A DNA stretch of 64,000 bases from Pyropia yezoensis (lineage: Eukaryota; Rhodophyta; Bangiophyceae; Bangiales; Bangiaceae): NCBI GenBank assembly GCA_009829735.1, contig CM020619.1, forward strand, positions 7,368,375 through 7,432,374. Direction: 5' to 3'. Numbering within the stretch: position 1 is the first letter of the stretch; each line of letters opens with the position of its first letter. Below are positions 21,131 through 32,065 of this stretch, in pieces. Below the pieces are notes generated by a model. It was not told where the DNA came from. It made no database searches and was given only the letters and a program-made list of their open reading frames with translations. Position numbers and translations under genes: made by a program.

Positions 21131-21371
21131 AGTTTGTCCTTCCCCGTTGGACCATCCGTTACATAAGCGATCCCCACCACCGCCTCTCTCTCCTGTGTCT
21201 TTCTCTTTGGCACCCGCAAAAGCTTCAGACATTTCCCCGCCTGCTTCCCCCACTGCTTGCTGGACCCGTGGGCCCCCCCCCTGCTCTCTAAAACTGATCA
21301 AGAGAACAGGCAACAATCTACGGTGGTCCAAAATGTGAAGATGGGGTTTGGGGGGGGGGAGAAGGAGTGAG
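21043..21371. other. Spacer of the large inverted repeat
   Basis: 329 bp between the arms. It starts with a copy of the dispersed short repeat and ends with a purine/G run (21340-21366). No gene seen. Confidence 0.6.
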
Positions 21372-22352
21372 CAGGTCCGCGCTGAGACAGCATGCTTCGT
21401 TCAATGTCCTTCTGTTTTGTGCGAGGCTCTGCTTTGGCGGACAACTGCCGCTAGTGAGAAGAAGGGTCAGCGCACGAAGTTCACATAAGTTCGGGCGGTT
21501 GCACTTCAACCGGATCCGACCCAATTCCAGCACTGTTAAGGAACGACAGTGTTGTCTGTGTGCAGGCGGCGACGCATACTGGGCGTATTGCGGAGCAGGT
21601 AAGTCAAATGAGGCCTGATAAGACAAAACTGTTGCGCTTGATCAATAATGAAGGCCTGACCGAGATTTGAACTCGGGACCTTTTGATTACTAGTCAAATG
21701 CTCTACCAACTAAGCCATCAGGCCACCCTTCCTGCGTGACAGCGCCGAAATGCGCCATAATCTATACCCAGCTCCCGTGTACGTCAGGTCGGTATGTCCA
21801 CAAGAGTACTGCTGTCTCCAAGGTCTGGCTGTTGAGTGCAACATCAACAGTGAGTTGCAGCACTAGCTTCTTGGTCAGACTCCGATTTTCGGATGTACTA
21901 TTGGCCGCGACGTTGGTGTGCGACTCTATTGCTATAGCGCGCATCAGCCAACTTTCAGATAACTGCAAGACCGTGGCTGCCTCTCTACAAGCGCGCCACA
22001 ATCGAAAGCAAATTACAAAACAGCAACTCAGATGCCCATGTCCGCCACGCAGCGAGCCCAATTGAACTGATCTTTTCATGCACAGCGATATAGATACTTG
22101 CTCATCATTTTTGCGCACGTGTGGTGGACGCGGGCAATCCGTCTTAAAAGTAGCCGACTTGCACGGCGTCCTATTCTGGCACGATGCTACTGACGTAGAC
22201 ACAGCGAAGATTGTCTGCATCAACCAGCAGGGGGGCACTTACTCAGACGCCGATCTGCTCCTTCATGCTTCCATCGCAGATATGAACAAACATCGCTTCC
22301 TCTGACCATGTTTGCATATGGAGACACCGGCGGTAGGATTGCCGTCGGGAAA
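21372..22352 (-). repeat. Large inverted repeat, right arm (981 bp)
   Basis: Mirror of 20062-21042. Outer limit at GATTGCCGTCGGGAAA; beyond it the flanks differ completely. A 75-codon frame with VLKVADLHGVLFWHDATD differs by one residue between arms (Asn/Asp); a 158-codon frame on the other strand is the same in both. Neither is recognised. Confidence 0.9.
21653..21724 (-). tRNA. tRNA-Thr (anticodon AGT), second copy
   Basis: Exact mirror of the gene at 20690-20761, in the other arm of the inverted repeat, so the two genes point towards each other about 0.9 kb apart. Confidence 0.93.
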
Positions 22353-22519
22353 GGCTACGCACGAACAAAAAGAATTGAATGGAGAGTCAAGAGACAAAGT
22401 GCTCGGCCATGCCGCAGGTCGCAGTCACAAGTGTGTGCGATGCTGTTTTCGTTCGTAAACATTAAAAGACTTAACCGTTCTCTACGTCCTGTTCTTTTTC
22501 GTGAATGTCTGGAAAGCGC

Positions 22520-22915
22520 TGCTTGCTGAAATCTGTCGTAGTAGCCAGAGATCGAGACATAGAGTCAATTATTGAGAAATACGGGCACAGCATTGGGTGA
22601 ACAGAGCTCTCAGCTGCTTGAGAAACCAATCATATAGTTGTTTGACGCGTCAGACAGGACCGCAACTGTTCATCACTCTATGTTCTCAGAAGCATGATCG
22701 TTTTTACTGTCATGAGCACATTACCGGAAGATCTTGGCAGAAGTACTTGTTTCCGCGGAGATGGGAAGAAAAGTAGGGGCGATTCGAGCCTGTTGGGGCA
22801 CATCAGCCCTTGTGTCGGTCACAGCAACTTTTCTCACTGGCTGAGAGCTCGTCTCAGAGAGTCAGTGTCGGTCCCCCGGGACAGAATCCAGAAGGCAGCA
22901 ATATGTCTATCGCAA
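22520..22915 (+). repeat. ~390-bp interspersed repeat, copy 2
   Basis: Counterpart of 16280-16670 in the other orientation. Landmarks in order: CGCTGCTTGCTG, GAGTCAATTATTGAGAAA, TTCTCAGAAGC, ACTGTCATGAGCAC, GATCTTGGCAGAA, CCCGGGACAGAATCCAGAAG. Confidence 0.6.
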
Positions 22916-24190
22916 TAAGCACACTCTCGCTAGTCTAGATTTTGACAACACATTCTTATGAACTGGCTTGACGCCCCGCTCAACAATAACCGAGATGGGA
23001 AGTGGGAAATGCAGACACAGAACCACGTGATCCATTGCTAGTTTTCTCCCACGGGAGATCGGTTGCACAGAAAATGTAGCCCTGTACTGAGCTTGAGCAG
23101 ACATCGACCCGAAGTCGTCGTTATGTGTGGCAAAAAACAGCACCCAAGATCATTCAACGTCGTTGTACAAACTGGGGAATATAGGCACCTCGTGAGAAGA
23201 CGTACGAATAATTTCGGCCCCGTTTCGGAAAAGGTCAAACTCTGCAAAAGGAATGGACTCTTTCGACTGCGTCAAAGATTTGGTGCATGTTGCATAGAAG
23301 TGGACGTGAAGACGCTCCTATGTTTTCGAAGTAGTTGTATCTGTGGCTCTATATGTCAGGGACACGCGCTCAAATCAATTGGAGTGCACTCCTATTTCGC
23401 ACCGTAATCTTCTTCTTTGCTCATTTGTCCTACTGTCGATGTGGGCGCGGCGCTCCTGAAAACTTAATGGTGTCTTTCTGCTGTTCCAACACTTCTTCTG
23501 GTCATCTCAATTGTTCGTCGGATGTACTGCTGTTTCCCGAGTTTTGTCCCATGTGGACAAGAGCAAAAGGAAGTGTACCCATTTTCGATGGCTAGTCTTT
23601 TTGCTTTGTCATGTGAATGTTGAGAACGCTCCAATAAAAGAGGTTGAACGACGTGTATGGGATGACTAGTAACAAGCGGGGCTCGAAATCAAGCCGGCGG
23701 TCATCTTTGGACGTTGCATATCGTCGATTCGCCGCTGGTGACCCGAGCAAGAGCTGTCTCGGCCCGACCAAGCCGCTTCCCAGGATAAGAGGGTTTGTCC
23801 GCGTCTTGCTTGTCGGCCTAAACCCATTCCACCTCTTCGCACACATAATCCCTCTGGACGGGTCATAACTATTTTTGCCCTTGCCGTGTCGTGCGCACCT
23901 CTCCTGCCGCCTGCTGCGGGACACCCACCTTCAGGCCCTTTCGCCGTGCCAACACCTTCACGTGTGACGACGGTATATACCTGCGAAAGAAATCGGTGTG
24001 GGCCGCTGTGGACGCTATGGTGAGGGCCGCCGTGGACGCTATACACAGTGCATTAGATTGTTGTACCATTTCTCGAGACTCCATGAATTGACACACACAA
24101 AAGAGAGAATCAAAAACGAACGGGATGCTTGGCGGGCTTGCCCGGCCTGGATGTCCCCAGAGACCATCCACGTCGCCGCCCACAGCACCA
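22916..24190. other. Region without recognisable genes
   Basis: Short frames only. Around 24000-24045 the string GGGCCGCYGTGGACGCTAT occurs twice in tandem. The right part probably already belongs to the 5' side of the PIF/Harbinger element, whose left terminus I could not find. Confidence 0.4.
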
Positions 24191-25272
24191 TGGACCCCAC
24201 TTCTATCTGGCGTGCGGGTGACTCTGTGCCTTTTGTCGGTGGTGCCCTACAGGTCCCCCGTGGTCTTTTTCCGACCCCTGTCAATTCGATTCTGATCCTG
24301 TTACCTCTTCCGACGTCCGGGCATGCTACGGTGCCCTCCTCCCTCTCGCTGTGCGCAAGTCCGAGAGTCCGTGTTATGGGGTGGTTGAAGTCTTGCGCCC
24401 TCGCTTGCCCCTGTCGCGGCCCTTCTGCCGAGATTCACACGGCTCTGGCCCTGCGATTCTTGGATGGCGGCAGCTATGTCGACGTCTGCGTTGGTTTAAG
24501 AGCGCACCTGGCCTCGCTGGACCGTGCCGTGTGGGACGTTGTGGACGCAGTGAATTCCACCCCTGCCCTGGCAGTAAAATTTCAGATCGGCGATCGTACT
24601 CGTCGGCAGGCCTACGGTGCTGGCTATCCAGCTGGGCGCAACCCTCCATTTTCTGACATCATCGGGGCACTCGATGATGTGGCCGTGGAGCAAGAGCAGC
24701 CCTTGCCTACAGACGTCACATGCGTGGCCGAGTACTCATCGCGAAAAGGGTTCTACGCTTTTAATGTCCAGGATATTTGCGACAAGCCCGACAAGCTTCG
24801 GTGGATGTCCTGTATGAGTCCTGGGTCCTCGCAGGTCTCAAGGGCGTTTTCATGCACATCCCTTGGCCAGGCGCTTTTCAAGCCTCAGGACCCACCGACG
24901 GCAGTGCTGAATCGGGATGGTCACTGCATCGCTGCAGACGATGCATACGCCGCCAGCGTGGTGTGGGCCGTCCCGTGGCCAGATGGTAGCCGCGGTGATC
25001 ACTGGTGCAATTCCTTCAGCTTTCACGTTCCTACCCTCCAGGTCCACATTGAGCAAGCGATCGGGAAGCTTGTGTGGCGGTAGGGGGCCTTCAGGCGGCG
25101 GCATCGTGTCCCCTTCCTCAAGCGACCGAGGCTGATTCGCGTCTGGTTTTGTCTTCACAACTACTGCTATGACCCGTCCGAAAGTGGTTCGGCACGTCTG
25201 GCACCGTTCGGCAACGACCGGGTTGGAGGGACTGTCTACCTCGCGCCGAATGATACCATGCGCGCAGACTAG
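24191..25272 (+). pseudogene. PIF/Harbinger-type DDE transposase, decayed
   Basis: The frame around 24430-25080 shows the order of a HARBI1-like (DDE_Tnp_4) transposase: ALRFLDGGSYVDVC, VWDVVDAVNSTPAL, IIGALDDVAVE (first catalytic Asp, codon at 24673), YSSRKGFYAFNVQDICD, ADDAY (second Asp, codon at 24937) and QVHIEQAIGKLVWR (Glu, codon at 25051). All three catalytic acids are present. An in-frame TAG at 25081-25083 sits where family members have Trp in RWG. After it the same frame continues as GAFRRRHRVPFLKRPRLIR and WFCLHNYCYDP, the usual C-terminus, to 25272. The N-terminal helix-turn-helix part is unclear, so the copy looks inactive. Terminal inverted repeats were not found. Confidence 0.75.
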
Positions 25273-25274
25273 CG

Positions 25275-26155
25275 TGGCCGCCGTCGCGACGGGGAGCGTT
25301 CGTTGTTGAGGGTGCGAATGCCTCGTCACGTGGAAGAGTTTGGTTTGCTGCGCCCGGGTGTCCCTCCGACGTAGTGAGTCGAGTACGTGTAGAAGACTGA
25401 CGTTACTCTTTGCGTGCCACGCGCACCGTTCACCGGCTTCAAAACACCTGCAGCTTTGAGTGTTCGTATTTTCGTGCTCAAGAAGAACGACTCCCTGTCC
25501 ATGCGGCTCTACGAATCCCTGAAGATGCCAACACGACTACTCTCTGTCCGAGGGTAGGCCAATCAGCCGAGGCCGGGAAGAGTCAGCTCCGGCGCCCCAA
25601 GAGATATTTTCACCATTCTCACTCTCACCGTCCGCCCCGCCCCGCTCTGGTTCCGCGCCAGTCTCGAGTGGCTCAGGGCCAAAGGAGGACTGCAAAGCAC
25701 TCTTCGACCGCGTCGTCAGAGCCAGTAAAGTCCCGGATGTTAGGCCAGCTTCCTGTGCATTATCCAGCGTCGCCAAGAGCGCAACGAGCTCTTCCAGGCG
25801 CGCGTGCTCCTCGGTCTACGCTGCGATGATGGCAGAGCTTTCAATCAGCGTCCGCAAACCGTCCTCTCGGGGGCGCTTGCCCTGGTCCGAGACGTTGGGG
25901 TGGCCGCTAAGGGCTGGCCGGGTTCGTCGCGTCGTACACTCGCAGTTCCCGCCTTGGGGTTGATGAGATTCAAACTACTCTTTTTTTCTTTCAGCCACGC
26001 CAACAGGCAGTTTAACAGCGTGACCCCTTGGGAGAAGCTCAACCACAAGTTTGGGTCGTTCTGCCCTGAGCTTGAGTATCGCTCAAGCTCGCGCCATAAA
26101 GCAGAAGCAATCTACAACGAGGGAAAGAAGCACATGAAAAAACGATGATGGGAAG
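25275..26155 (+). other. Region downstream of the transposase, possible SANT/Myb-like scrap
   Basis: After a good acceptor (pyrimidine tract ending TTTCAG at 25994) a short frame to 26148 reads PWEKLNHKFG, RSSSRHKAEAIYNEGKKHMKK. This resembles the second half of the Myb/SANT-like DNA-binding protein that PIF/Harbinger elements carry as their second gene. No upstream exon could be fixed. A minus-strand frame (25537-25776) is equally open. Treat as tentative. Confidence 0.25.
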
Positions 26156-26159
26156 TCAG

Positions 26160-28380
26160 ATAGGTTCTACGGCGCGGTTGGAAGTACAGCAAGTCTGTCC
26201 AATACACCGCAGACAACAGCGCTCAATGAAAACCATAAACAATTCACGGAAAGAACGTACATCTGTCGACATGGCGTGCAATAACCGATCCGTGCGCCCA
26301 CCTGGGTAAACTTTGGGGTCAAAATCTGCTCCGGCGCACGCGGCGGGAAGAGCGCCAACCTCCGGTGTGTTAACCAGCTCCGCCGTGACCACAGGATGGA
26401 CCCACTTAGAACGTGGTCGCGTTTCAGCATGCTGACGACACATCGGATCACGTGACATGATAACACGAACTGCTGCCCCGCCGTGGTACATGATATGCGC
26501 TGATCACGCTCTTTCGTGCGTACTAAGCGGAAGCGGTCGGTCAGTGGGCAGCACAGCGGCTGCCCAACCAGTCCTCTGGGCTGTCCTTTGCCCAGGGGTT
26601 TGCAGAAATTGGATAATTGCGTCAGGGTTGCTCGGCTGTATGCTGTGGTCTCGGCGCGAGCGCCGAGGAGGGGGGTGTAAGTCGGCGAGATGATGGAACA
26701 AGTGCTGTGTATTGCCACAGCCCGCCAACACGCGCAAAAGTTCCTGACAGGGGAGTGGCGGCACAGTGTCTAGTCTACCGACGACAGCCGCCGCCGTCGC
26801 ACCGGCGCATGGACCGATTCATCATGGGTGCCCTAGACACGCGGGCCCAGGCCAACCCGGGGCAAAACACACCGCCACCAGCACGATCCACACAGGTGCG
26901 GCATCGCAGACGAGCCACGTACACGGGTGCGGACGCGCATAGATGCCACCTACACGCTCAGCCATCCAATCAAACGACAGCACTGATGAGCAACATGCAA
27001 TTGGTCCCCAATGAAAAGTGGCCTTCCTTGGCACCAACTTGGCTGAGCGCGAGGATGCCCAGACCGGCCAAGGCGGAAACTCACTCTTGCTGCCCACCTC
27101 CAGTCGAGCGCTCAGTCTATGCCTGGGATAGGATGCTCCACTTTTGCACGGGGTTAATGTCCTTGCCTGGCCGGAACACCGCGGCGAAGGCCGCAAACGG
27201 CCCATGCTTGGTGAGCCTGTTCGCCACGTTGTGCTCAGACATGAGCGAACTCTTCTTGGAGATCTCTTTCCGCTTGTAGGCCTCCCGCACTGCAGACATA
27301 TCGATCATAAGCCGCTTCTCGGTCGTGTGTGGCGCTCAAGTAACGACACGAGACATTGGCTCGGCGTCAGTGAGCATGGTGAGCGGAAAGCGCCGCCGGT
27401 AGATGCGCTCAAAGTCGTGCATGATGATGTAGGCCGCGTCGAAGTCGTCGGAAAAAGAATGCGCTTCCTCCCCCGTGATGCGCCGGACTACTCGTTTGAG
27501 CTTCGTTGTTCGGATCGGCCAGTACGTGGCAGATGTCCGTGCCGTGGCACAGCAGCATAACGTAGCCAATCTGCAACGACTTGTCGTCGCTGTTGGCAAA
27601 TGGAGCATCGTTTCGAACGCTCAAATGCGGCGTCTCCCAATCATGCTTGGTCTACGACAGACGTGGGCTCGCGGTCGCCGTCTCGCGCTTAATTGCCCTG
27701 ATCAGCTCCTGCACGCGTCGAGTGCCAAACGACGTAGCCGTGACCGGCGCCGAGCGGTTGATGGCGCAGCACAGGTCCAGCCGGCTCTGTGGCAACCACG
27801 CGAAGCCAGACCACACCGAGATGAATATCTCATGGTAGATGTCCGAAGAATGGGTGTCGTTGACGTCCACTTACTTCTTCTGGCCTAGGAAGAAGGAGCG
27901 TGGCAAACCAGGAACGGTCTTCATGGTGACGCCGAAAAAGTCAATGTGGTCCCATTCTCTTGGGCTTGGCCTCAACAACCTTGAGCGTCTTCAACCTCAT
28001 CTGCTGAAAGGCCTCGCTAACACCCTGAGCGAAGTCATCGACGTTGTCACCCGTGATTCCATCGATGCTGTCGTGGTTGGGCCTGAGAGATAAACGTGGG
28101 TCCCCGGTGAGCGGCGACAGCTCGAGGTCTTCCTCAGAGTTCGCGGTTGCGTTCGCGTCCCAGTAGTCCCTAGAGACCAGGATGCCAGGAAGAGGAAGCA
28201 GTACTCTCTGCAGCTCATCCTTCGTCAGCCCGAAGAGGGCCGCATCGTCCCGACTGAGCTTGAGATCGATCGTCTACCTCAAGCGCAGTCATGACCCATC
28301 AGACATGATGTCCCGAGATATTGTGCTTCCAGTAAAAAGTGGATGGTGTCGAGTCAAGAGCATATCAGGAAGTACTTCAG
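26160..28380 (-). mobile_element. Ty1/copia retrotransposon fossil (pol remains)
   Basis: Minus-strand remains of a copia-type pol. From high to low coordinates: a reverse transcriptase stretch with SRDYWDANA, TGDPRLSL and DNVDDFAQG (28255-27930), then GFAWLPQSRLDLC (about 27800), then the RNase H end with MIDMSAVREAYKRKEIS (about 27300-27117). The order and spacing match algal and oomycete copia elements. It is clearly broken, with many breaks (roughly ten or more) and no LTRs that I can recognise, so it is old. The part below 27.1 kb, including an open stretch at 26156-26491, may be its 3' region or unrelated. Confidence 0.6.
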
Positions 28381-28687
28381 GATAGCTTCATGACTTTGAA
28401 CGATTGCGGCACGAATCCATAAATTGTTCCACACCTGGAATATTACTGCACATTTGGCCTTGAATGGTACATATAGCATTGTGCATGTACCCCAAGCAAG
28501 AACTCATTTCAGATGTACAGCAACCTGGCAATTGAGCCTTTGTCGGCCGCCTCGTGTGGAACAATATCCAGATCGGGCGTCCAAAATCTGCAGTCGTCGA
28601 CAGCAGGGGCATTGTGCCCAGCACCGTGGAGAGCACCATCTTCTTCCCGCGGTCCGTCCCTGTCGCGGACACCTTATCGTACCGTGC

Positions 28688-30446
28688 ATGATGACAGAGC
28701 CACCTCGCGAGCCGTTACTTGACGTCACGCCCACATCAGCTGCTGATTCATCAGCAGCGATGACTGGCGGTGCAGCCCCACCGCAGGGGACTCCGGGGTT
28801 TCCTCCTGCAGGTATGCCAGAGCTTATCCAACAGCTTCCATATGACTTGAGTTTGACGGTGGCTACTCGCACGAGGCCCCACACGAACTATTAGGATGCT
28901 CATCGCTTCATATTTTTCTTGGGGGACATTGTGCCTTTTTGCTCTTCAGACATTGTACCCCATGCCAGAAACCCATCAGCCACGCGAGGCTCTCGCGCCG
29001 CTCGAACCGCAGCTCTTCCCACTTGCGGGGCCTGCGGACACCAGAAGGTTGGCCGGAACGGAAAGACACATTATTTTGGTAATTGTGTACTCGTGCACGG
29101 CAGGGTCCAGTGCCCCGCCTCCCTACTGCCAAGCCATGCGTTTTACACTGGCGCACCCTGTGGCGACCGGGCCTGCCTGTGCAAAAAGGCGTACGTCGTG
29201 GGAGATCTATTTACTGCGTGTTTGCTGCTCGTAATTCTGGCTGTCAGTAGCTCGCTGTGAGTCTCGTGCTGTTTACCTACTCACTTTTTTGTGGCCTGAT
29301 TGCACATGTCTGCTACGCTTCGTTGGCTGATTGACGTTTTTTTTTTTTTTTGCAGCTGCCGAAAATGCCGCCGTATTGGGCATGATCAGCAGACCATCGC
29401 TCTGGACACCAGCTTGTTCAAACGGAACATCACCGCCGCTGGGGAGTCCTTTACCAAGAAGCCCCACAAGCTTTTATCGTTTAAGCACTACGTCTGCCAG
29501 GCGTCCACGGCGGAAGTTTTTTCGCAGGAGGCCAGCCGCGCTCGGGCCGAATATGCTGCCGCAGAAGAGGCGCTGAATGCCACGGCGGCTCGCCGGACGG
29601 ATCTCGTGGCGAACATTGCAGACGCTGTGACGCCTGTTACGTCGGCCGTCTCCGCTTTTGCGGCGGCCGGATCATCTGCTGCGGCTCTGTCGCCCCAGAA
29701 TTCGGGAGCTACGCTCGAGCAGGCTGAATGCGCTGATCTGGGACTGTCGGCGGTGGCCAGCGCGTTGAGCGGGGCCGTAACAGCGTTAACGGGTCGGCCG
29801 AGCGGGATCACGACCAACGACGCTCCTACGGCGGCATTGGCCACCCTGTTTGGGCGCCAACAGGCTGCCGATCGAGTGGGTGCTAAGCGCCTGAGGGACG
29901 CGGCCATTGGCCTGTCTGTCCCATCCGGGTCAAATCGCCCGTACGTTCTCAGCGGGCTAGATGATTGGGCATCTGCAAGGCCGGTTTGTGCGTCTTTTTA
30001 CTCCCTTTGCAACGACCTCTTTCTGAGAGCACTCGTGGAGCTCTCATTTGTCTCTGCTTCTGGGTTTTTATGATGGTCATGTCTGCTGCGCATCTGGCGC
30101 CGACAGTAACGAGCGAGAGGCTCGTGCAGTTGGGCCGGGGGCTGCTGAGGTTCCCCGGCAGAGATCACCCCGGCGTCTGCGGCTGTCGCCGAGCGAGGCG
30201 GCCATGGATCTGGCTGAGTACATTTTCCAGGATGAGACGGGTGAGCAGCGGGAAGCCTTTCTCGGGCTTGTCACTGGTGCTGCCAATCAGTGTAGCATTC
30301 GCGGATCCACGTTGGCTGGGTCTGCGGATGTCGCCACAGTGACCGACTACTTCCTCTCGGGTATGGACGCAACGGACCTGGCGCGGGCCAGCTACGTAGC
30401 AAGCTGCGGCGACTGGATCCGCATGTTGCGTGCACCGTCGAGCTGA
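28688..30446 (+). CDS. Four-exon gene for an unrecognised Cys-rich protein
   Basis: A consistent model: exons 28688-28811, 28950-29190, 29356-29940 and 30107-30446, total 1290 nt, 429 residues. All three introns (138, 165 and 166 bp) are GT-AG (donors GTATGC, GTACGT, GTACGT; acceptors after TTCAG, a T tract plus GCAG, and GACAG) and the phases fit. Exons 2-3 give a Cys/His-rich patch: TCGACGHQKVGRNGKTHYFG, several further Cys, then CRKCRRIGHD across the second junction, probably zinc-binding. Then follow LLSFKHYVC, a long Ala-rich helical stretch (EEALNATAARRTDLV) and a C-terminal part with AEYIFQDETGEQREAFLG and YFLSGMDATDLARASY. I do not recognise the family. It could be a host regulator or an accessory gene of a transposon, given its neighbours. 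Intron 2 could instead use the donor GTGAGT at 29257, also in phase. Confidence 0.6.
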
Positions 30447-31476
30447 CCTCTGTATTTTTTTTCATTTTGTGTTGTGTCACATTGGCGCGTAGTAGAGTTC
30501 TGGATGTTGTCCGTGTTCACTCGCCTGCAGACGATCGCGTCTGTGAGCGCCAACGGCGCTCTAGTCCCGCACAGCGCGACGCCGCCCGCCACCGATGGCG
30601 CCGCCGCGGTCGCCTCAGCCGCCCCTACCACCGCCGCTGGCGGCCGCACGGACGGAGCCGCGGCTACTGCCGGTGTGGCGGTCGCCGTGGGGGCGGACGC
30701 GCCCCCGGTGGGGCCAATTGCCGCCTGCGTCGTAACGGCCGGGGCGGCTGCGGCGGCGGTGACGGCGACGAGTCCTGCCGTTGTGGGGCCGCCGTTCCTC
30801 CTCGTTAATTGCGCGACGGCCGCCGCTGCGGCGGCTGGCGGGCGACGGTGGGGCCCGCGGGAACGTGGTGGGCGCGTTGGTGGCGGCAACCTGCCTGGAC
30901 GTACCAGTCGGCGGCTCGCCGGCGCAATGAATGTGTGGGGGGGTGGGGCGGCCAAGCGGGCGGCGGTCCTGGGCGGGGCCGGGGGGGGGGGGGGGGGGGG
31001 CTGACCCGCAGCCGTCGGGGGCGGCCCACCTGGCGACAGAGTGACGCTCGGCGTGCTTCTGTTGATGCTCTACCACGCGTTCGCCGGCTCCGGGCGGGTG
31101 CCGCCACCGTCGACCTGCCGGCCGGCGTGCCTTGCGGCCACCGCACCTGAGGACGCCGGCCGCCTCCCCGCGCTCGGCCTACTGCTCGCCCCGGCGGCGG
31201 ATGTGGGGCTGTGCGTCGGTCGCGGACGACGGGATAGCGCGTGCTCCCTGCCTTTCTTCGTCGCCCGATTCTACCAAGCTGCCCATGACGACGGTGGGGC
31301 GCAGGGGGATCCAGAAGGTCCGCCCCGTTGCTTTTTGTTGAGGTCTGTTGGGGCGCGAGTGTTGATGCCGTCGTGGACGTCGCGGTCGGGCTGGCATCAT
31401 CTCTCCGAATTACAGACAGCAGTTCGCAACGGATTCGGGCCAATCAGGCCGCGGCGTGGTCCGTGAACGCAGTGTC
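30447..31476 (+). other. GC-rich region with possible Ala-rich coding
   Basis: GC rises sharply again. A frame at 30474-31004 begins with MSHWRVVEFWMLSVF (ATG not certain) and is Ala/Thr/Val-rich, ending in a run of about 20 G (30979-30999). Open frames on the other strand are similar in length. No domain is recognisable. It may be part of the host gene into which the family A element inserted. Confidence 0.3.
31343..31476 (+). pseudogene. Host exon part cut by the family A insertion
   Basis: After a plausible acceptor (TTTTTGTTGAG) the frame reads VCWGASVDAVVDVAVG, ITDSSSQRIRANQAAAWSVN up to the element. The DNA on the far side of the same insertion (47508 downwards, minus strand) continues in the same phase as APIPLAPSPSPADASAPLGW to a stop at 47211. 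The protein is not recognised. The inference depends on the target-site match described in the findings. Confidence 0.35.
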
Positions 31477-31946
31477 TGTGGCAGTATTGACCCCCAGGTA
31501 GGGGGGCAGCACGTGCCATGCAAGGGGCGGCAGGCCACTAGCCTGATCCGTTCCTCCCCCTGCATTTGGGTCCATATTCCCTAAGTTTGGGATAGTTAGC
31601 TTAGTAGTAAATCCAACTTGGATTTGAGGGTTTTCTGCATTTATCGTCTTGAATTTTCGTGTGGCCCGGTGGGCAGGTGCTGGGGTGGGAGATTCTGAGT
31701 GGCGAGATTCTGAGGGGACCCTGGGGGGATAAGGGGAGGGACAGCGGGGCTTGGCCCTGCGTCCCCGTCCCGACCAAGAAACTGTTGGACCACACACCAT
31801 CTTCTTGTTTGTCAGTGGGGGGATTGCCCCACAACAGGGATAGAGTGTGTGCGACTTGCACTTCTTCCGGTTCCCCCCGACACGGGAGGCAGCCCTTGTA
31901 CACCGCCCCAACTTGGGTGCCGTGTGTGCGAGAGACTTCTGCTACA
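31477..31946 (+). repeat. Family A 5' LTR (470 bp)
   Basis: TG...CA ends (TGTGGCAGTATTGACC to GACTTCTGCTACA). The same sequence recurs at 44012-44479 (+) and 47514-47983 (-). The ~100-codon frames inside it on the minus strand are shadows. Confidence 0.92.
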
Positions 31947-31948
31947 TT

Positions 31949-31966
31949 TGGTGGAGCAGCAGGGGA
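31949..31966 (+). promoter_or_regulatory. Primer binding site, family A
   Basis: TGGTGGAGCAGCAGGGGA two bases after the LTR; the leading TGG pairs with a tRNA CCA end. The identical 18-mer follows the family B LTR at 36153-36170. I cannot name the tRNA. Confidence 0.7.
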
Positions 31967-32065
31967 CAGAGGTAAACTTTACCTCCGGGTGCACCCGGGT
32001 GTAGGGGGCCCTCTGTCTCAGAGGAACGGTGGACTTGGACCGTGTCATACGGATCGTCAGCCAAC

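Noticed and set aside
30979-30999. Telomere-like or recombination signal in the G run
   Set aside because: A plain mononucleotide run of a kind common in this window; no TTAGGG-type repeat.
31601-31903. ~100-residue frame repeated in every family A LTR (also near 44135 and 47557)
   Set aside because: It lies wholly inside the LTR and is a by-product of the LTR sequence being repeated.
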